A stretch of DNA of 64,000 nt. Source: Vibrio sinaloensis (GTDB taxonomy: Bacteria; Pseudomonadota; Gammaproteobacteria; Enterobacterales; Vibrionaceae). Shown here in pieces: positions 20,271 through 29,292 of this stretch. Positions within the stretch are counted from its first letter, which is position 1; every line of letters starts with the position of its first letter. The stretch spans positions 558,001 to 622,000 of the forward strand of contig NZ_CP096199.1 in the NCBI RefSeq assembly GCF_023195835.1. Direction: 5' to 3'. The notes under the pieces are model-generated. The model saw only the letters and a program-made list of their open reading frames with translations. It did no database searches and was not told where the DNA came from. Made by a program: the position numbers and the translations under genes.

Positions 20271-21461
20271 ATGCAGATTCGAAACGTTTTCGCCAGTATC
20301 AAGCGCTGGGTGACCGCAGCGTCACCAGAGGTTCTGTATGACCGTCAACTGGTGTGGATCTCGCTCGGCTTGATGCTTACCGGACTGGTCATGGTGACTT
20401 CAGCGTCGTTTCCGATTAGTTCCCGCTTAACCGATCAACCTTTCCACTTTATGTTTCGTCATGCCATCTTTTTGGTGCTGGCGATGTCTGTGTCGGTGGC
20501 GATCTTACAAATTCCACTCAAACGCTGGTTACAGTTCAGTACTTGGTTGCTGTTGCTGTCGATCTTGCTGTTGATTGTGGTGTTAGTCGCAGGTAAATCC
20601 GTCAACGGGGCGTCGCGTTGGATACCTTTGGGCCTGTTTAATTTGCAGCCTGCCGAGGTCGCCAAGTTATCGCTGTTCATCTTTATGTCCGGTTACTTGG
20701 TACGGAAAAGTGAAGAAGTCCGCTCAAGCTTCTTCGGTGGCTTTATTAAGCCGATCATTGTCTTTGCGACGTTAGCAAGCTTACTCCTGCTTCAGCCCGA
20801 TCTTGGAACGGTTATCGTGATGTTGGTGACCTTGTTCGGCATGCTGTTTATTGCCGGCGCCAAATTAACCCAGTTTTTAGCCTTGATGGTGGTGGGGCTG
20901 ATGGCAGTGGCGACCCTCATCTACATCGAACCATACCGGATGCGGCGGGTCACTTCATTCATGGACCCATGGGAAGACCCTTTTGGTAGCGGTTATCAAT
21001 TAACTCAGTCGTTAATGGCATTTGGTCGCGGCGAGTGGTTTGGTCAAGGGTTAGGCAACTCGATTCAAAAACTTGAATACTTACCAGAGGCGCACACCGA
21101 CTTTGTGTTTGCGGTGCTGGCAGAAGAGCTCGGCTATGTTGGGGTCATACTGGTATTGATGTTGATATTCAGTCTGGTACTCAAAGCGATTTTTATTGGC
21201 CGCAAAGCGTTTGAAGGTGGACAGCTTTTCGGTGGTTACTTGGCATTTGGTATCGGCATTTGGTTTGCGTTCCAGTCGTTAGTGAACGTTGGCGCGGCGG
21301 CGGGTATGGTGCCGACCAAAGGGTTGACACTGCCCCTGATTAGCTACGGTGGTTCAAGTTTGATAGTGATGTCGGTAGCGGTATCTATATTGCTCCGCAT
21401 CGACCATGAATGCCGCCTCGCGAATGCGGCAGAGAAGAAACAGACAGATGAAACAGAATAA
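20271..21461 (+). CDS. ftsW: Septal peptidoglycan glycosyltransferase FtsW (SEDS)
   Basis: This 396-residue SEDS-family membrane protein has about ten membrane segments. Characteristic stretches are [17 protein letters not shown], the large periplasmic-loop region [15 protein letters not shown], the AEELGYVG motif, and [13 protein letters not shown] near the end. FtsW polymerises lipid II at the septum together with FtsI. The last 14 bases overlap the start of murG in another frame. Confidence 0.96.
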   Translation: MQIRNVFASIKRWVTAASPEVLYDRQLVWISLGLMLTGLVMVTSASFPISSRLTDQPFHFMFRHAIFLVLAMSVSVAILQIPLKRWLQFSTWLLLLSILLLIVVLVAGKSVNGASRWIPLGLFNLQPAEVAKLSLFIFMSGYLVRKSEEVRSSFFGGFIKPIIVFATLASLLLLQPDLGTVIVMLVTLFGMLFIAGAKLTQFLALMVVGLMAVATLIYIEPYRMRRVTSFMDPWEDPFGSGYQLTQSLMAFGRGEWFGQGLGNSIQKLEYLPEAHTDFVFAVLAEELGYVGVILVLMLIFSLVLKAIFIGRKAFEGGQLFGGYLAFGIGIWFAFQSLVNVGAAAGMVPTKGLTLPLISYGGSSLIVMSVAVSILLRIDHECRLANAAEKKQTDETE

Positions 21462-22509
21462 ACGATTGATGGTAATGGCCGGAGGGACGGGCGGTCATGT
21501 ATTCCCTGGTCTTGCGGTTGCCAAACAACTGCAATCACACGGGTGGGAAATCCGTTGGCTTGGCACCGCCGACCGAATGGAAGCGGATTTAGTCCCCAAG
21601 CATGGTATAGATATCGACTTTATCAAGGTAAAAGGTCTACGAGGTCAAGGCATTGGTCGACTGATTAAAGCACCATGGCAGATTATCAATGCAATTTATC
21701 AAGCAAGAGCTCACATGAAACGTTGGCAGCCCGATGCCGTACTTGGCATGGGCGGTTATGTCAGTGGCCCTGGTGGAATCGCTGCTTGGTCGCTAGGAAT
21801 TCCAGTTGTGCTGCATGAGCAAAATGCGGTCGCTGGATTAACCAATCAGTGGTTATCAAAAATCGCACGTAAGGTTTTTCAGGCCTTCCCTGGCGCTTTT
21901 CCAACCGCAGCTGTGGTTGGTAACCCGGTGCGTGAAGACGTGGTCGCGATTGAACCGCCTGCCACTCGGATGGCGCAGCGTAGCGGAGATATTCGGATTT
22001 TGGTCATGGGCGGTAGCCAAGGGGCACAGATTTTAAATCGTACCTTGCCTCAAGTTATGGCTCAATTAGGCCAAGGCTACCAAATTCGCCATCAAGCGGG
22101 GAAAAACAACCAGCAACAGGTGGCCGATGCCTATAGGCAGTATCAAGTTAGCAACGCAGAAACCGTCGAGTTTATTGATGACGTCGCAGACGCCTATCAG
22201 TGGGCGGATCTGTTGGTCTGCCGTTCGGGCGCTCTTACCGTCTCTGAGGTCTCAGCGGCAGGTATAGGCGCGATCTTTATTCCGTTCATGCACAAAGATA
22301 GGCAGCAAGCGCTGAATGCTGATCATCTTGTTGCTTGCGGCGCTGCCAAGATGATTGAGCAGGCGGATTTAACGGTAGAAGCGCTTAGAGATGAAATTCA
22401 AGCTCTAGACCGCGCAACTCTACTCAGCATGGCAGAAAAAGCACGCTCGGCGGCGAAACTAGACGCAGACAAAGTCGTGGCTCAGGCGATTATTACTCTG
22501 ACCCAGTAA
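21448..22509 (+). CDS. murG: Lipid II synthase MurG (GlcNAc transferase)
   Basis: From the ATG at 21448 the protein is 353 residues and begins [25 protein letters not shown]. The frame extends upstream to 21406 within ftsW, but the family N-terminus supports 21448. Further markers are [32 protein letters not shown] and [10 protein letters not shown]. MurG is a peripheral GT-B enzyme that turns lipid I into lipid II on the inner face of the membrane. The start overlaps the ftsW stop by 14 bases. Confidence 0.96.
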   Translation: MKQNKRLMVMAGGTGGHVFPGLAVAKQLQSHGWEIRWLGTADRMEADLVPKHGIDIDFIKVKGLRGQGIGRLIKAPWQIINAIYQARAHMKRWQPDAVLGMGGYVSGPGGIAAWSLGIPVVLHEQNAVAGLTNQWLSKIARKVFQAFPGAFPTAAVVGNPVREDVVAIEPPATRMAQRSGDIRILVMGGSQGAQILNRTLPQVMAQLGQGYQIRHQAGKNNQQQVADAYRQYQVSNAETVEFIDDVADAYQWADLLVCRSGALTVSEVSAAGIGAIFIPFMHKDRQQALNADHLVACGAAKMIEQADLTVEALRDEIQALDRATLLSMAEKARSAAKLDADKVVAQAIITLTQ

Positions 22510-22520
22510 CGAGAAGATTT

Positions 22521-23981
22521 ATGACAGTTCAACACAGACAAGATTTAGCTCAGATTCGAGCCATAGTACCTGAAATGCGTCGGGTAAAATGTATCCACTT
22601 TATTGGAATTGGTGGTGCAGGTATGAGTGGTATTGCCGAAGTACTGCTTAACGAAGGTTACCAGATCTCGGGTTCGGACATTGCCGAAAACCCAGTCACA
22701 CAGCGTTTGAAAGAGAAAGGCGCCAAAGTGTACATCGGCCATGCTCGAGAAAACGTCGCTCAAGCGAGCGTTGTAGTGGTCTCAACCGCAATCAACGAAG
22801 AGAACCCAGAGGTTATCGCTGCCCGGGCTGCTCGCACTCCGGTGGTACGTCGAGCCGAAATGTTGGCTGAGCTGATGCGTTTTCGTCATGGTATTGCAGT
22901 AGCGGGGACTCATGGTAAAACTACTACCACGGCGTTGGTGACGCAGATTTACTCTGAAGCGGGTCTCGATCCTACCTTTGTCAACGGTGGTCTGGTTAAG
23001 AGCGCGGGAACCAATGCACGTTTGGGTTCGAGCCGAATTTTGATCGCGGAAGCGGACGAAAGTGATGCCTCATTCTTACACCTTCAGCCGATGGTGAGCA
23101 TAGTCACTAACATCGAAGCGGATCACATGGACACCTATGGTGGCGACTTTGAAACGCTAAAGCAGACCTTTATCGACTTTCTACACAATTTGCCGTTTTA
23201 CGGTCAGGCGATTGTTTGTGTCGATGATCCCGTGGTGCGTGAACTGATCCCCAATATCAGTCGCCAAGTGATCACCTACGGTTTCTCCTCTGACGCGGAT
23301 GTACGAATCGATAATTACCGCCAAGAGGGGCAACAAGGCAAGTTTACCGTGATCCGTAACGGCAAAGCGGATCTTGATATAACGTTAAACATCCCAGGTC
23401 GACATAATGCGCTCAATGCTTCCGCGGCGATAGCAGTGGCCACTGAAGATGATATCGATGACGATGCGATTTTGCGTGCGATGGCAGGAACCCAAGGCAC
23501 AGGGCGCCGTTTTGACCATCTAGGCGAGTTTGACACTGGCAACGGCACAGCGATGCTCGTGGATGATTACGGCCACCATCCAACGGAGGTCGATGTCACT
23601 ATTCAAGCTGCGCGCAACGGATGGCAAGAGAAGCGTTTAGTGATGATCTTCCAGCCTCATCGTTATAGCCGAACGCGCGATCTGTATGACGATTTCGCTA
23701 ACGTACTGGAACAAGTGGATGTGTTGATCATGCTTGATGTGTATGCGGCGGGAGAAAAGCCGATCGCTGGTGCTGACGGTCGATCTTTGTGTCGCACGAT
23801 TCGCAGTCGTGGAAAGCTTGACCCTATTTTTGTCCCAGATAGCAAATCTTTACCTGCTGTACTCGCCAATGTTTTACAAGATGGTGACTTGGTGCTTACT
23901 CAAGGCGCGGGCGATGTCGGTAAAGTGGCTAAACAGCTCGCCACTTTTGAGTTAAATATCGATAAGATGACCAAGGCGTAA
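22521..23981 (+). CDS. murC: UDP-MurNAc:L-alanine ligase MurC
   Basis: This 486-residue protein is the first of the amino-acid-adding Mur ligases. Motifs seen are [45 protein letters not shown], and [10 protein letters not shown] in the central domain. It lies 11 bases after murG. Downstream there is a 184-base gap with a promoter and no ddl gene, unlike E. coli, where ddlB separates murC and ftsQ. Confidence 0.97.
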   Translation: MTVQHRQDLAQIRAIVPEMRRVKCIHFIGIGGAGMSGIAEVLLNEGYQISGSDIAENPVTQRLKEKGAKVYIGHARENVAQASVVVVSTAINEENPEVIAARAARTPVVRRAEMLAELMRFRHGIAVAGTHGKTTTTALVTQIYSEAGLDPTFVNGGLVKSAGTNARLGSSRILIAEADESDASFLHLQPMVSIVTNIEADHMDTYGGDFETLKQTFIDFLHNLPFYGQAIVCVDDPVVRELIPNISRQVITYGFSSDADVRIDNYRQEGQQGKFTVIRNGKADLDITLNIPGRHNALNASAAIAVATEDDIDDDAILRAMAGTQGTGRRFDHLGEFDTGNGTAMLVDDYGHHPTEVDVTIQAARNGWQEKRLVMIFQPHRYSRTRDLYDDFANVLEQVDVLIMLDVYAAGEKPIAGADGRSLCRTIRSRGKLDPIFVPDSKSLPAVLANVLQDGDLVLTQGAGDVGKVAKQLATFELNIDKMTKA

Positions 23982-24051
23982 TTCAAACTTGGATTTTTAG
24001 CAGCTTGCGTCACTTATTGCACTTTAAGTACAGATTTCTCACTTTCAGTGT

Positions 24052-24079
24052 TTGATACTTTGAGTGACGCCAGTATAAT
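24052..24079 (+). promoter_or_regulatory. Internal dcw promoter ahead of ftsQAZ
   Basis: TTGATA (24052-24057) and TATAAT (24074-24079) are 16 bases apart, a near-consensus sigma-70 promoter in the murC-ftsQ gap. An inverted repeat GCGTCACT/AGTGACGC (starting near 24008 and 24063) brackets the -35 element and may be an operator. The promoter would allow ftsQ-ftsA-ftsZ to be expressed apart from the mur genes. Activity is inferred from sequence only. Confidence 0.7.
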
Positions 24080-24165
24080 CCGAAGGTTAAAGTAAGTGCT
24101 TTTGCCTCTGTTTTTATGAGACGGAATAGGGAAAATAAGCGAGCTAACAGCAAGGACTATGGACT

Positions 24166-24948
24166 TTGATTAAAAGTGCTTTTAATGAAAGCCGTCGTAT
24201 TACTTCTGCACCACGAGTAAAACAGCACGTCGTTGGCGGTGGCTTTTTGCTGGTGGTTTTATTGTTAATAGGCTCTCTCCTCTATTCCACCATCTCCTGG
24301 ATGTGGGATGACCAACGTCTTCCTCTTTCTAAAATCGTGCTGCAAGGTGAGTTACATTATGTGTCCGCACTCGACGTCCAACGCGCGTTCGCGCAATTGG
24401 GGCATGTCGGTACTTTTATGTCGCAAGACGTGGACGCATTGCAGCAGGTGGCGGAATCAATCCCGTGGGTTTCTCATGCATCGATTCGTAAACAGTGGCC
24501 AGACACCGTCAAAGTGTTTTTAACTGAGCATCAAGCTCAAGCTATTTGGAATGGCAACGCACTACTTAACGACCAAGGTCAGATCTTTGATGGTGACATT
24601 GGCAAACTGGATCAAGAGCGGGTCAAACTGTATGGACCTGCCGATACCAATCAAGAGGTACTCAACGTTTGGCGTGACATTAGTCCCAAGTTTACCACGT
24701 TGAACTTAACCATTACCTCTTTGGTATTAAACGACCGCCGAGCTTGGCAGATCATTCTCGATAATGGTATTCGTCTCGAGTTAGGTAAAGAGTCGTTGCA
24801 AGAGCGCATCGAAAGATTTGTGTCTCTCTATAAGAATTTGGGTAGTGACACTCAGCGAGTGAGCTACATCGACCTCAGGTATGATACAGGTGCCGCCATT
24901 GGTTGGTTCCCTGAACAAGAGTTAGAACAAGAGAATACAGATGACTAA
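24166..24948 (+). CDS. ftsQ: Cell division protein FtsQ
   Basis: This 260-residue bitopic protein has a membrane segment at about 25-46 and a periplasmic POTRA domain beginning LSKIVLQGELHYVSALDVQRAF, followed by the FtsQ beta domain. It recruits FtsL, FtsB, FtsW and FtsI. The start is a TTG at 24166 with AAGGA at 24152-24156. A nearby ATG at 24159 is out of frame and stops after four codons. The C-terminus overlaps ftsA by eight bases. Length fits the family. Confidence 0.93.
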   Translation: MIKSAFNESRRITSAPRVKQHVVGGGFLLVVLLLIGSLLYSTISWMWDDQRLPLSKIVLQGELHYVSALDVQRAFAQLGHVGTFMSQDVDALQQVAESIPWVSHASIRKQWPDTVKVFLTEHQAQAIWNGNALLNDQGQIFDGDIGKLDQERVKLYGPADTNQEVLNVWRDISPKFTTLNLTITSLVLNDRRAWQIILDNGIRLELGKESLQERIERFVSLYKNLGSDTQRVSYIDLRYDTGAAIGWFPEQELEQENTDD

Positions 24949-26203
24949 GACCGCGGATGACAGCATTATTGTTGGTCTTGATATAGGCACTGCAACCGTA
25001 TCGGCTCTCGTAGGTGAAGTATTGCCTGATGGTCAAATCAACATCATTGGTGCAGGCAGTAGCCCTTCCCGAGGCATGGATAAGGGCGGCGTGAATGATT
25101 TAGAATCCGTTGTAAAGTCGGTACAGCGCGCGGTTGATCAAGCCGAGTTGATGGCTGAGTGCGATATTACCAACGTGTTTATTTCGCTCTCGGGCAAGCA
25201 CATTGCTAGCCGTATCGAAAAGGGGATGGGAACCATTTCGGATGAAGAGGTTTCTCAAGAAGACATGGATCGTGCGATTCATACTGCCAAATCGATCAAG
25301 ATTGGTGATGAGCAGCGCATTCTACATGTTATCCCTCAAGAATTTACAATTGATTACCAGGAAGGGATTAAAAATCCGCTAGGTTTATCAGGAGTGCGCA
25401 TGGAAGTGAGTGTGCACTTGATCTCTTGCCACAATGATATGGCAAGAAATATCATCAAAGCGGTGGAGCGTTGTGGGCTTAAAGTAGAGCACCTCGTTTA
25501 TTCCGGTTTAGCGGCAAGTAACGCCGTCATTACTGAAGACGAACGTGAACTCGGTGTTTGTGTCGTTGATATCGGTGCTGGTACGATGGACGTTTCTATC
25601 TGGACCGGTGGCGCACTGCGTCATACCGAAGTGTTCTCTTATGCGGGGAATGCGGTGACCAGTGATATTGCTTTTGCTTTTGGCACGCCGGTGAGTGATG
25701 CTGAAGAGATTAAAGTGAAATACGGCTGCGCCTTAAGTGAGTTAGTCAGTAAAGATGATACGGTTAACGTTCCGAGTGTTGGTGGGCGTCCTTCGCGCAG
25801 TTTGCAAAGACAAACGCTGTCGGAGGTGATAGAGCCTCGTTATACTGAACTCATGGGACTGGTTAACCAAACTATCGATACCGTACAAGAAAAACTGCGA
25901 GAAGAGGGGATTAAACACCATCTTGCCGCGGGTGTGGTGCTTACTGGTGGAGCAGCACAAATTGAAGGATTGGTAGAGTGTGCGGAGCGAGTATTCCGCA
26001 ACCAAGTTAGAGTCGGCAAGCCACTTGAGGTTAGCGGTCTAACAGATTACGTCAAAGAGCCGTATCATTCTACGGCAGTTGGTTTACTTCATTATGCGAG
26101 AGATGCAAAAATAAATGATGAAACTGAGTATAACGAGCCTGCTCGTAGCTCTGTAACGAGTTTATTTGGTCGCTTGCGTAATTGGATACAAAAAGAGTTT
26201 TAA
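24941..26203 (+). CDS. ftsA: Cell division protein FtsA
   Basis: This 420-residue actin-like ATPase tethers FtsZ to the membrane. It begins DDSIIVGLDIGTATVSALVGE (phosphate 1 region) and contains CVVDIGAGTMDVSIW (phosphate 2) and VVLTGGAAQIEG (adenosine loop). It ends in an amphipathic membrane-targeting helix around LFGRLRNWIQKEF. Start and stop match relatives, and it overlaps ftsQ by eight bases. ftsZ starts 30 bases downstream. Confidence 0.97.
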   Translation: MTKTADDSIIVGLDIGTATVSALVGEVLPDGQINIIGAGSSPSRGMDKGGVNDLESVVKSVQRAVDQAELMAECDITNVFISLSGKHIASRIEKGMGTISDEEVSQEDMDRAIHTAKSIKIGDEQRILHVIPQEFTIDYQEGIKNPLGLSGVRMEVSVHLISCHNDMARNIIKAVERCGLKVEHLVYSGLAASNAVITEDERELGVCVVDIGAGTMDVSIWTGGALRHTEVFSYAGNAVTSDIAFAFGTPVSDAEEIKVKYGCALSELVSKDDTVNVPSVGGRPSRSLQRQTLSEVIEPRYTELMGLVNQTIDTVQEKLREEGIKHHLAAGVVLTGGAAQIEGLVECAERVFRNQVRVGKPLEVSGLTDYVKEPYHSTAVGLLHYARDAKINDETEYNEPARSSVTSLFGRLRNWIQKEF

Positions 26204-26233
26204 CCTGAGCAGCAGGAAAAACGGAGATAACAC

Positions 26234-27460
26234 ATGTTTGAACCGATGATGGAAATGTCTGACGATGCAGTAATTAAAGTCGTTGGGGTTGGTGGCGGTG
26301 GCGGTAACGCCGTTGAACACATGGTACGTGAATCCATCGAAGGTGTTGAGTTCATTAGTATTAATACTGATGCGCAGGCACTTCGTAAAACCAGCGTGAA
26401 TAGCGTTATTCAGATTGGTGGCGATATCACTAAAGGACTTGGTGCAGGTGCAAACCCTCAAGTTGGCCGTGACGCAGCTCTCGAAGATCGCGATCGCATT
26501 AAAGAAGAGCTGAGTGGTGCCGATATGGTATTTATCGCAGCTGGTATGGGTGGTGGTACTGGTACAGGTGCAGCCCCAGTGATTGCAGAAGTAGCAAGAG
26601 AACTGAACATCTTGACTGTTGCTGTAGTAACTAAACCATTTAGCTTTGAAGGTAAAAAGCGTTTAGCTTTTGCTGAGCAGGGTATTGAAGAGCTCTCAAA
26701 ACATGTGGACTCGTTAATTACGATTCCTAATGAGAAGCTACTTAAAGTACTTGGCCGTGGTATTACACTACTTGAAGCCTTTGCGAGTGCGAACGATGTA
26801 TTAAAGAATGCAGTACAAGGTATTGCTGAACTGATTACTCGTCCGGGCATGATTAACGTCGACTTTGCGGATGTACGCACTGTGATGTCGGAAATGGGTC
26901 ATGCCATGATGGGTAGCGGTGTTGCTAAAGGTGAAGATCGCGCTGAAGAAGCGGCAGAGATGGCGATTTCTAGCCCGCTTCTTGAAGATATTGATCTTGC
27001 TGGTGCTCGTGGTGTGTTAGTCAACATCACTGCAGGTCTAGACATGCGTTTGGACGAGTTTGAAACTGTAGGTAACACAGTGAAAGCTTTTGCATCAGAC
27101 AACGCGACCGTTGTTATCGGTACCTCATTAGATCCAGATATGGCTGATGAAATCCGTGTAACAGTTGTTGCTACCGGAATTGGTAACGAGAAGAAACCTG
27201 ATATTACGCTAGTTGCGGGTGGCAAAGCGAAAGTTGCGCCAGTTGCCCAGCCACAAACTCAACCACAAACGGCTGCTCAGCAGAGCGTCAATAAAGTGGA
27301 AGAAAAACCGGCATCAACTTTGCAAGAGAAACCTCAGGTTACTCCTCAGCCAACGACAACACCGTCGAGCTCAGGTGCCGGCCAAAGTGCAGCACCAAAA
27401 GCCGATAAAGAGAGCGGTTATCTCGATATTCCTGCGTTCTTGCGTCGTCAAGCTGACTAA
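26234..27460 (+). CDS. ftsZ: Cell division GTPase FtsZ
   Basis: This 408-residue tubulin homologue forms the Z-ring. The tubulin signature GGGTGTG is at residues 106-112, and the catalytic T7 loop segment [11 protein letters not shown] is present. After a Gln/Pro/Ala-rich linker (about 325-390) comes the conserved C-terminal peptide [11 protein letters not shown], which binds FtsA and ZipA. The linker is long and low-complexity, as usual for Vibrio FtsZ. It is followed by the lpxC promoter. Confidence 0.98.
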   Translation: MFEPMMEMSDDAVIKVVGVGGGGGNAVEHMVRESIEGVEFISINTDAQALRKTSVNSVIQIGGDITKGLGAGANPQVGRDAALEDRDRIKEELSGADMVFIAAGMGGGTGTGAAPVIAEVARELNILTVAVVTKPFSFEGKKRLAFAEQGIEELSKHVDSLITIPNEKLLKVLGRGITLLEAFASANDVLKNAVQGIAELITRPGMINVDFADVRTVMSEMGHAMMGSGVAKGEDRAEEAAEMAISSPLLEDIDLAGARGVLVNITAGLDMRLDEFETVGNTVKAFASDNATVVIGTSLDPDMADEIRVTVVATGIGNEKKPDITLVAGGKAKVAPVAQPQTQPQTAAQQSVNKVEEKPASTLQEKPQVTPQPTTTPSSSGAGQSAAPKADKESGYLDIPAFLRRQAD

Positions 27461-27470
27461 TAGCTACAAT

Positions 27471-27526
27471 TTGACACTGTTCAATTTTGTGGTAGCATGC
27501 ACGGTCAATATCGCCTATTGACCGTG
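27471..27526 (+). promoter_or_regulatory. lpxC promoter and 5' hairpin
   Basis: TTGACA (27471-27476) and TAGCAT (27493-27498), spaced by 16 bases, form a good sigma-70 promoter just after ftsZ. Immediately downstream is a perfect 11-base-pair stem, CACGGTCAATA (27500-27510) with TATTGACCGTG (27516-27526), around a five-base loop. It has no T-run, so it is not a terminator. It would sit at the 5' end of the lpxC message, where it could affect stability, or act as a DNA operator overlapping the start. Confidence 0.65.
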
Positions 27527-27556
27527 ATATGTAGCACTTTTACTGAGGCAAAGCAG

Positions 27557-28474
27557 ATGATCAGACAACGTACTCTGAAAGAAATGGTGAAAACAACTGG
27601 TGTGGGTCTCCACTCTGGTCGTAAAGTCACGCTTACTCTTCGCCCAGCTGCTGCAAACACAGGTATTATCTATCGTCGTACCGACGTCAATCCGCCAGTT
27701 GATTTTCCTGCGGATCCTGAGTCTGTTCGCGATACTATGTTGTGTACCGCACTGGTCAACGATGCAGGCGTACGTATTTCTACTGTTGAGCACTTAAATG
27801 CCGCATTAGCAGGGATGGGAATCGATAACATCGTGGTTGAAGTGGATGCGCCAGAAATTCCGATTATGGATGGTAGCGCGAGTCCATTTGTTTTCCTATT
27901 GCAACAAGCTGGTATCGAAGAGCAAAACGCACCAAAACGTTTCATTCGCATTAAAAAGCCTGTGCGTTTTGAAGATGAAGATAAGTGGGCCGAGTTCGTT
28001 CCTTTCGATGGTTTCCGTATGGATTTCGAAATCGAATTCAACCACCCGGCGATTGAATCGGATGAGCAGCACTTGCGTTTTGACTTCTCGTCTCAAGGTT
28101 TTGTCAAAGAGATCTCTCGTGCACGTACCTTCGGTTTTATGCGTGATATCGAGTATTTACAGTCGCAGAACTTGTGTCTAGGCGGTAGCTTCGATTGCGC
28201 TATCGTACTTGATGAGTACCGCATCCTTAACGAGGAAGGCCTTCGTTTTGACAATGAGTTTGTCACTCACAAAGTGCTCGATGCGATTGGCGACTTATAC
28301 ATGTGCGGCCATCCAATCATTGGTGAGTTCCGCGCCTTTAAATCTGGTCACGGTTTGAATAACCAGCTGCTACGTTCTGTTCTTGCCGATCAAGAAGCGT
28401 GGGAGTGGGTAACCTTCGAAGAAGAAGAGACCTCACCAGTCGCGTTTGCTGAACCGAGTATGATTATTGCGTAA
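27557..28474 (+). CDS. lpxC: UDP-3-O-acyl-GlcNAc deacetylase LpxC
   Basis: From the ATG at 27557 the protein is 305 residues and begins [20 protein letters not shown]. This zinc hydrolase catalyses the committed step of lipid A synthesis. Active-site residues are visible: E78-H79 in [19 protein letters not shown], and [10 protein letters not shown] carrying a second His and the Asp zinc ligand. The frame is open upstream to 27497, but that extension lies in the promoter hairpin. It ends the dcw cluster before a terminator. Confidence 0.97.
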   Translation: MIRQRTLKEMVKTTGVGLHSGRKVTLTLRPAAANTGIIYRRTDVNPPVDFPADPESVRDTMLCTALVNDAGVRISTVEHLNAALAGMGIDNIVVEVDAPEIPIMDGSASPFVFLLQQAGIEEQNAPKRFIRIKKPVRFEDEDKWAEFVPFDGFRMDFEIEFNHPAIESDEQHLRFDFSSQGFVKEISRARTFGFMRDIEYLQSQNLCLGGSFDCAIVLDEYRILNEEGLRFDNEFVTHKVLDAIGDLYMCGHPIIGEFRAFKSGHGLNNQLLRSVLADQEAWEWVTFEEEETSPVAFAEPSMIIA

Positions 28475-28491
28475 CCTAGAGTAAGTTATTG

Positions 28492-28519
28492 AAAAGCCAG
28501 ACAGATGTCTGGCTTTTTT
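28492..28519. terminator. Terminator between lpxC and dciA
   Basis: AAAAGCCAGAC/GTCTGGCTTTTTT forms a strong stem with a short loop between the convergent lpxC and dciA genes. The A-run on the left and T-run on the right let it work in both directions. Confidence 0.9.
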
Positions 28520-28523
28520 GATC

Positions 28524-28973
28524 CTAGCGTTTGGCCAATCTCGCCAAACTTTCTAAACGCGCTTTAACTTTTGGAGACGCACCACTGGCGATCATCTCTA
28601 GATATTGCGCCGCGGTGGCAGAGATAGGATCGCGCGGTTTGTTGGTTTGTTGGCGCTGCTGCTCAGCTCGATACAGTTCTGGGTTGATTTGGACAGAAAC
28701 GGCAATCAGGCGTGCGAAACCTTGTGCTCGCAGCTGATTGAGAATATTGAGTCGCTCATAATCGATCTTCATTTTGATCGAAGCGCTGGCGACTTCGAGG
28801 ATCAGTTGGTTGTCACGAAGGTTTGCCGCGCGGCAATGTTGTTCCGTGCCCCTGGGCAGGATCGAGCGCAACGCTTTGTTGATCATTAAGATCTCTTGTG
28901 CGTGTTGCTTGAGCTGTGACAATCTTGAATCGGCGATTATCTCATCGCCGAGCGTGGGGCGGTGATCTCTCAT
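28524..28973 (-). CDS. dciA: DUF721 protein, probable helicase loader DciA
   Basis: This 149-residue protein has the DUF721 region, including CRAANLRDNQLILEVASASIKMKI and the helix with LNILNQL. DUF721 proteins are now called DciA, which interact with the replicative helicase DnaB in bacteria that lack DnaC. The Vibrio cholerae protein has been studied in this role. The C-terminal third is rich in Gln, Arg and Ala and looks disordered. The gene is on the minus strand between lpxC and secA, where E. coli has secM on the other strand. Confidence 0.85.
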   Translation of the reverse strand: MRDHRPTLGDEIIADSRLSQLKQHAQEILMINKALRSILPRGTEQHCRAANLRDNQLILEVASASIKMKIDYERLNILNQLRAQGFARLIAVSVQINPELYRAEQQRQQTNKPRDPISATAAQYLEMIASGASPKVKARLESLARLAKR

Positions 28974-29253
28974 AATTGGCCTTTAGTCCGTTAACCTTGC
29001 TATTTTAGTCAATGGTTTGCGGCGAAGATAGAGCAAAGCTTGAATAAAGTTACCGCATATAGCTGTCAAAAATAAAGAGTGCTTCAAACAAATCGTCATG
29101 TTATTGGTTGTCGAGTGAAAAATTTCATAAACTAGGCGCCACTTATAGTAATGCAAGCCTTGAAATCTAGCGTTCTCATCTCAATATCTGAATAAAGTGA
29201 TTTATCTCAGTATTCTTAGTTCAAAACTGTTAGAGACTGAAGGCATTAAAAGT

Positions 29254-29269
29254 AGATCGGGCCCGATCT
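29254..29269. promoter_or_regulatory. 16-bp perfect palindrome before secA
   Basis: AGATCGGGCCCGATCT is a perfect 16-base palindrome 23 bases upstream of the secA ATG. It has no T-run. It could be an operator or an RNA hairpin near the secA ribosome-binding site. The remainder of the 319-base gap (28974-29292) is AT-rich. It contains no SecM-like reading frame, only frames of about 14 codons or fewer. Confidence 0.45.
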
Positions 29270-29292
29270 GAATAAAGAGAGATTCATAGCAA

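Noticed and set aside
28974..29292. secM or another arrest-peptide gene before secA
   Set aside because: No reading frame longer than about 14 codons with a start exists on the plus strand in this gap.
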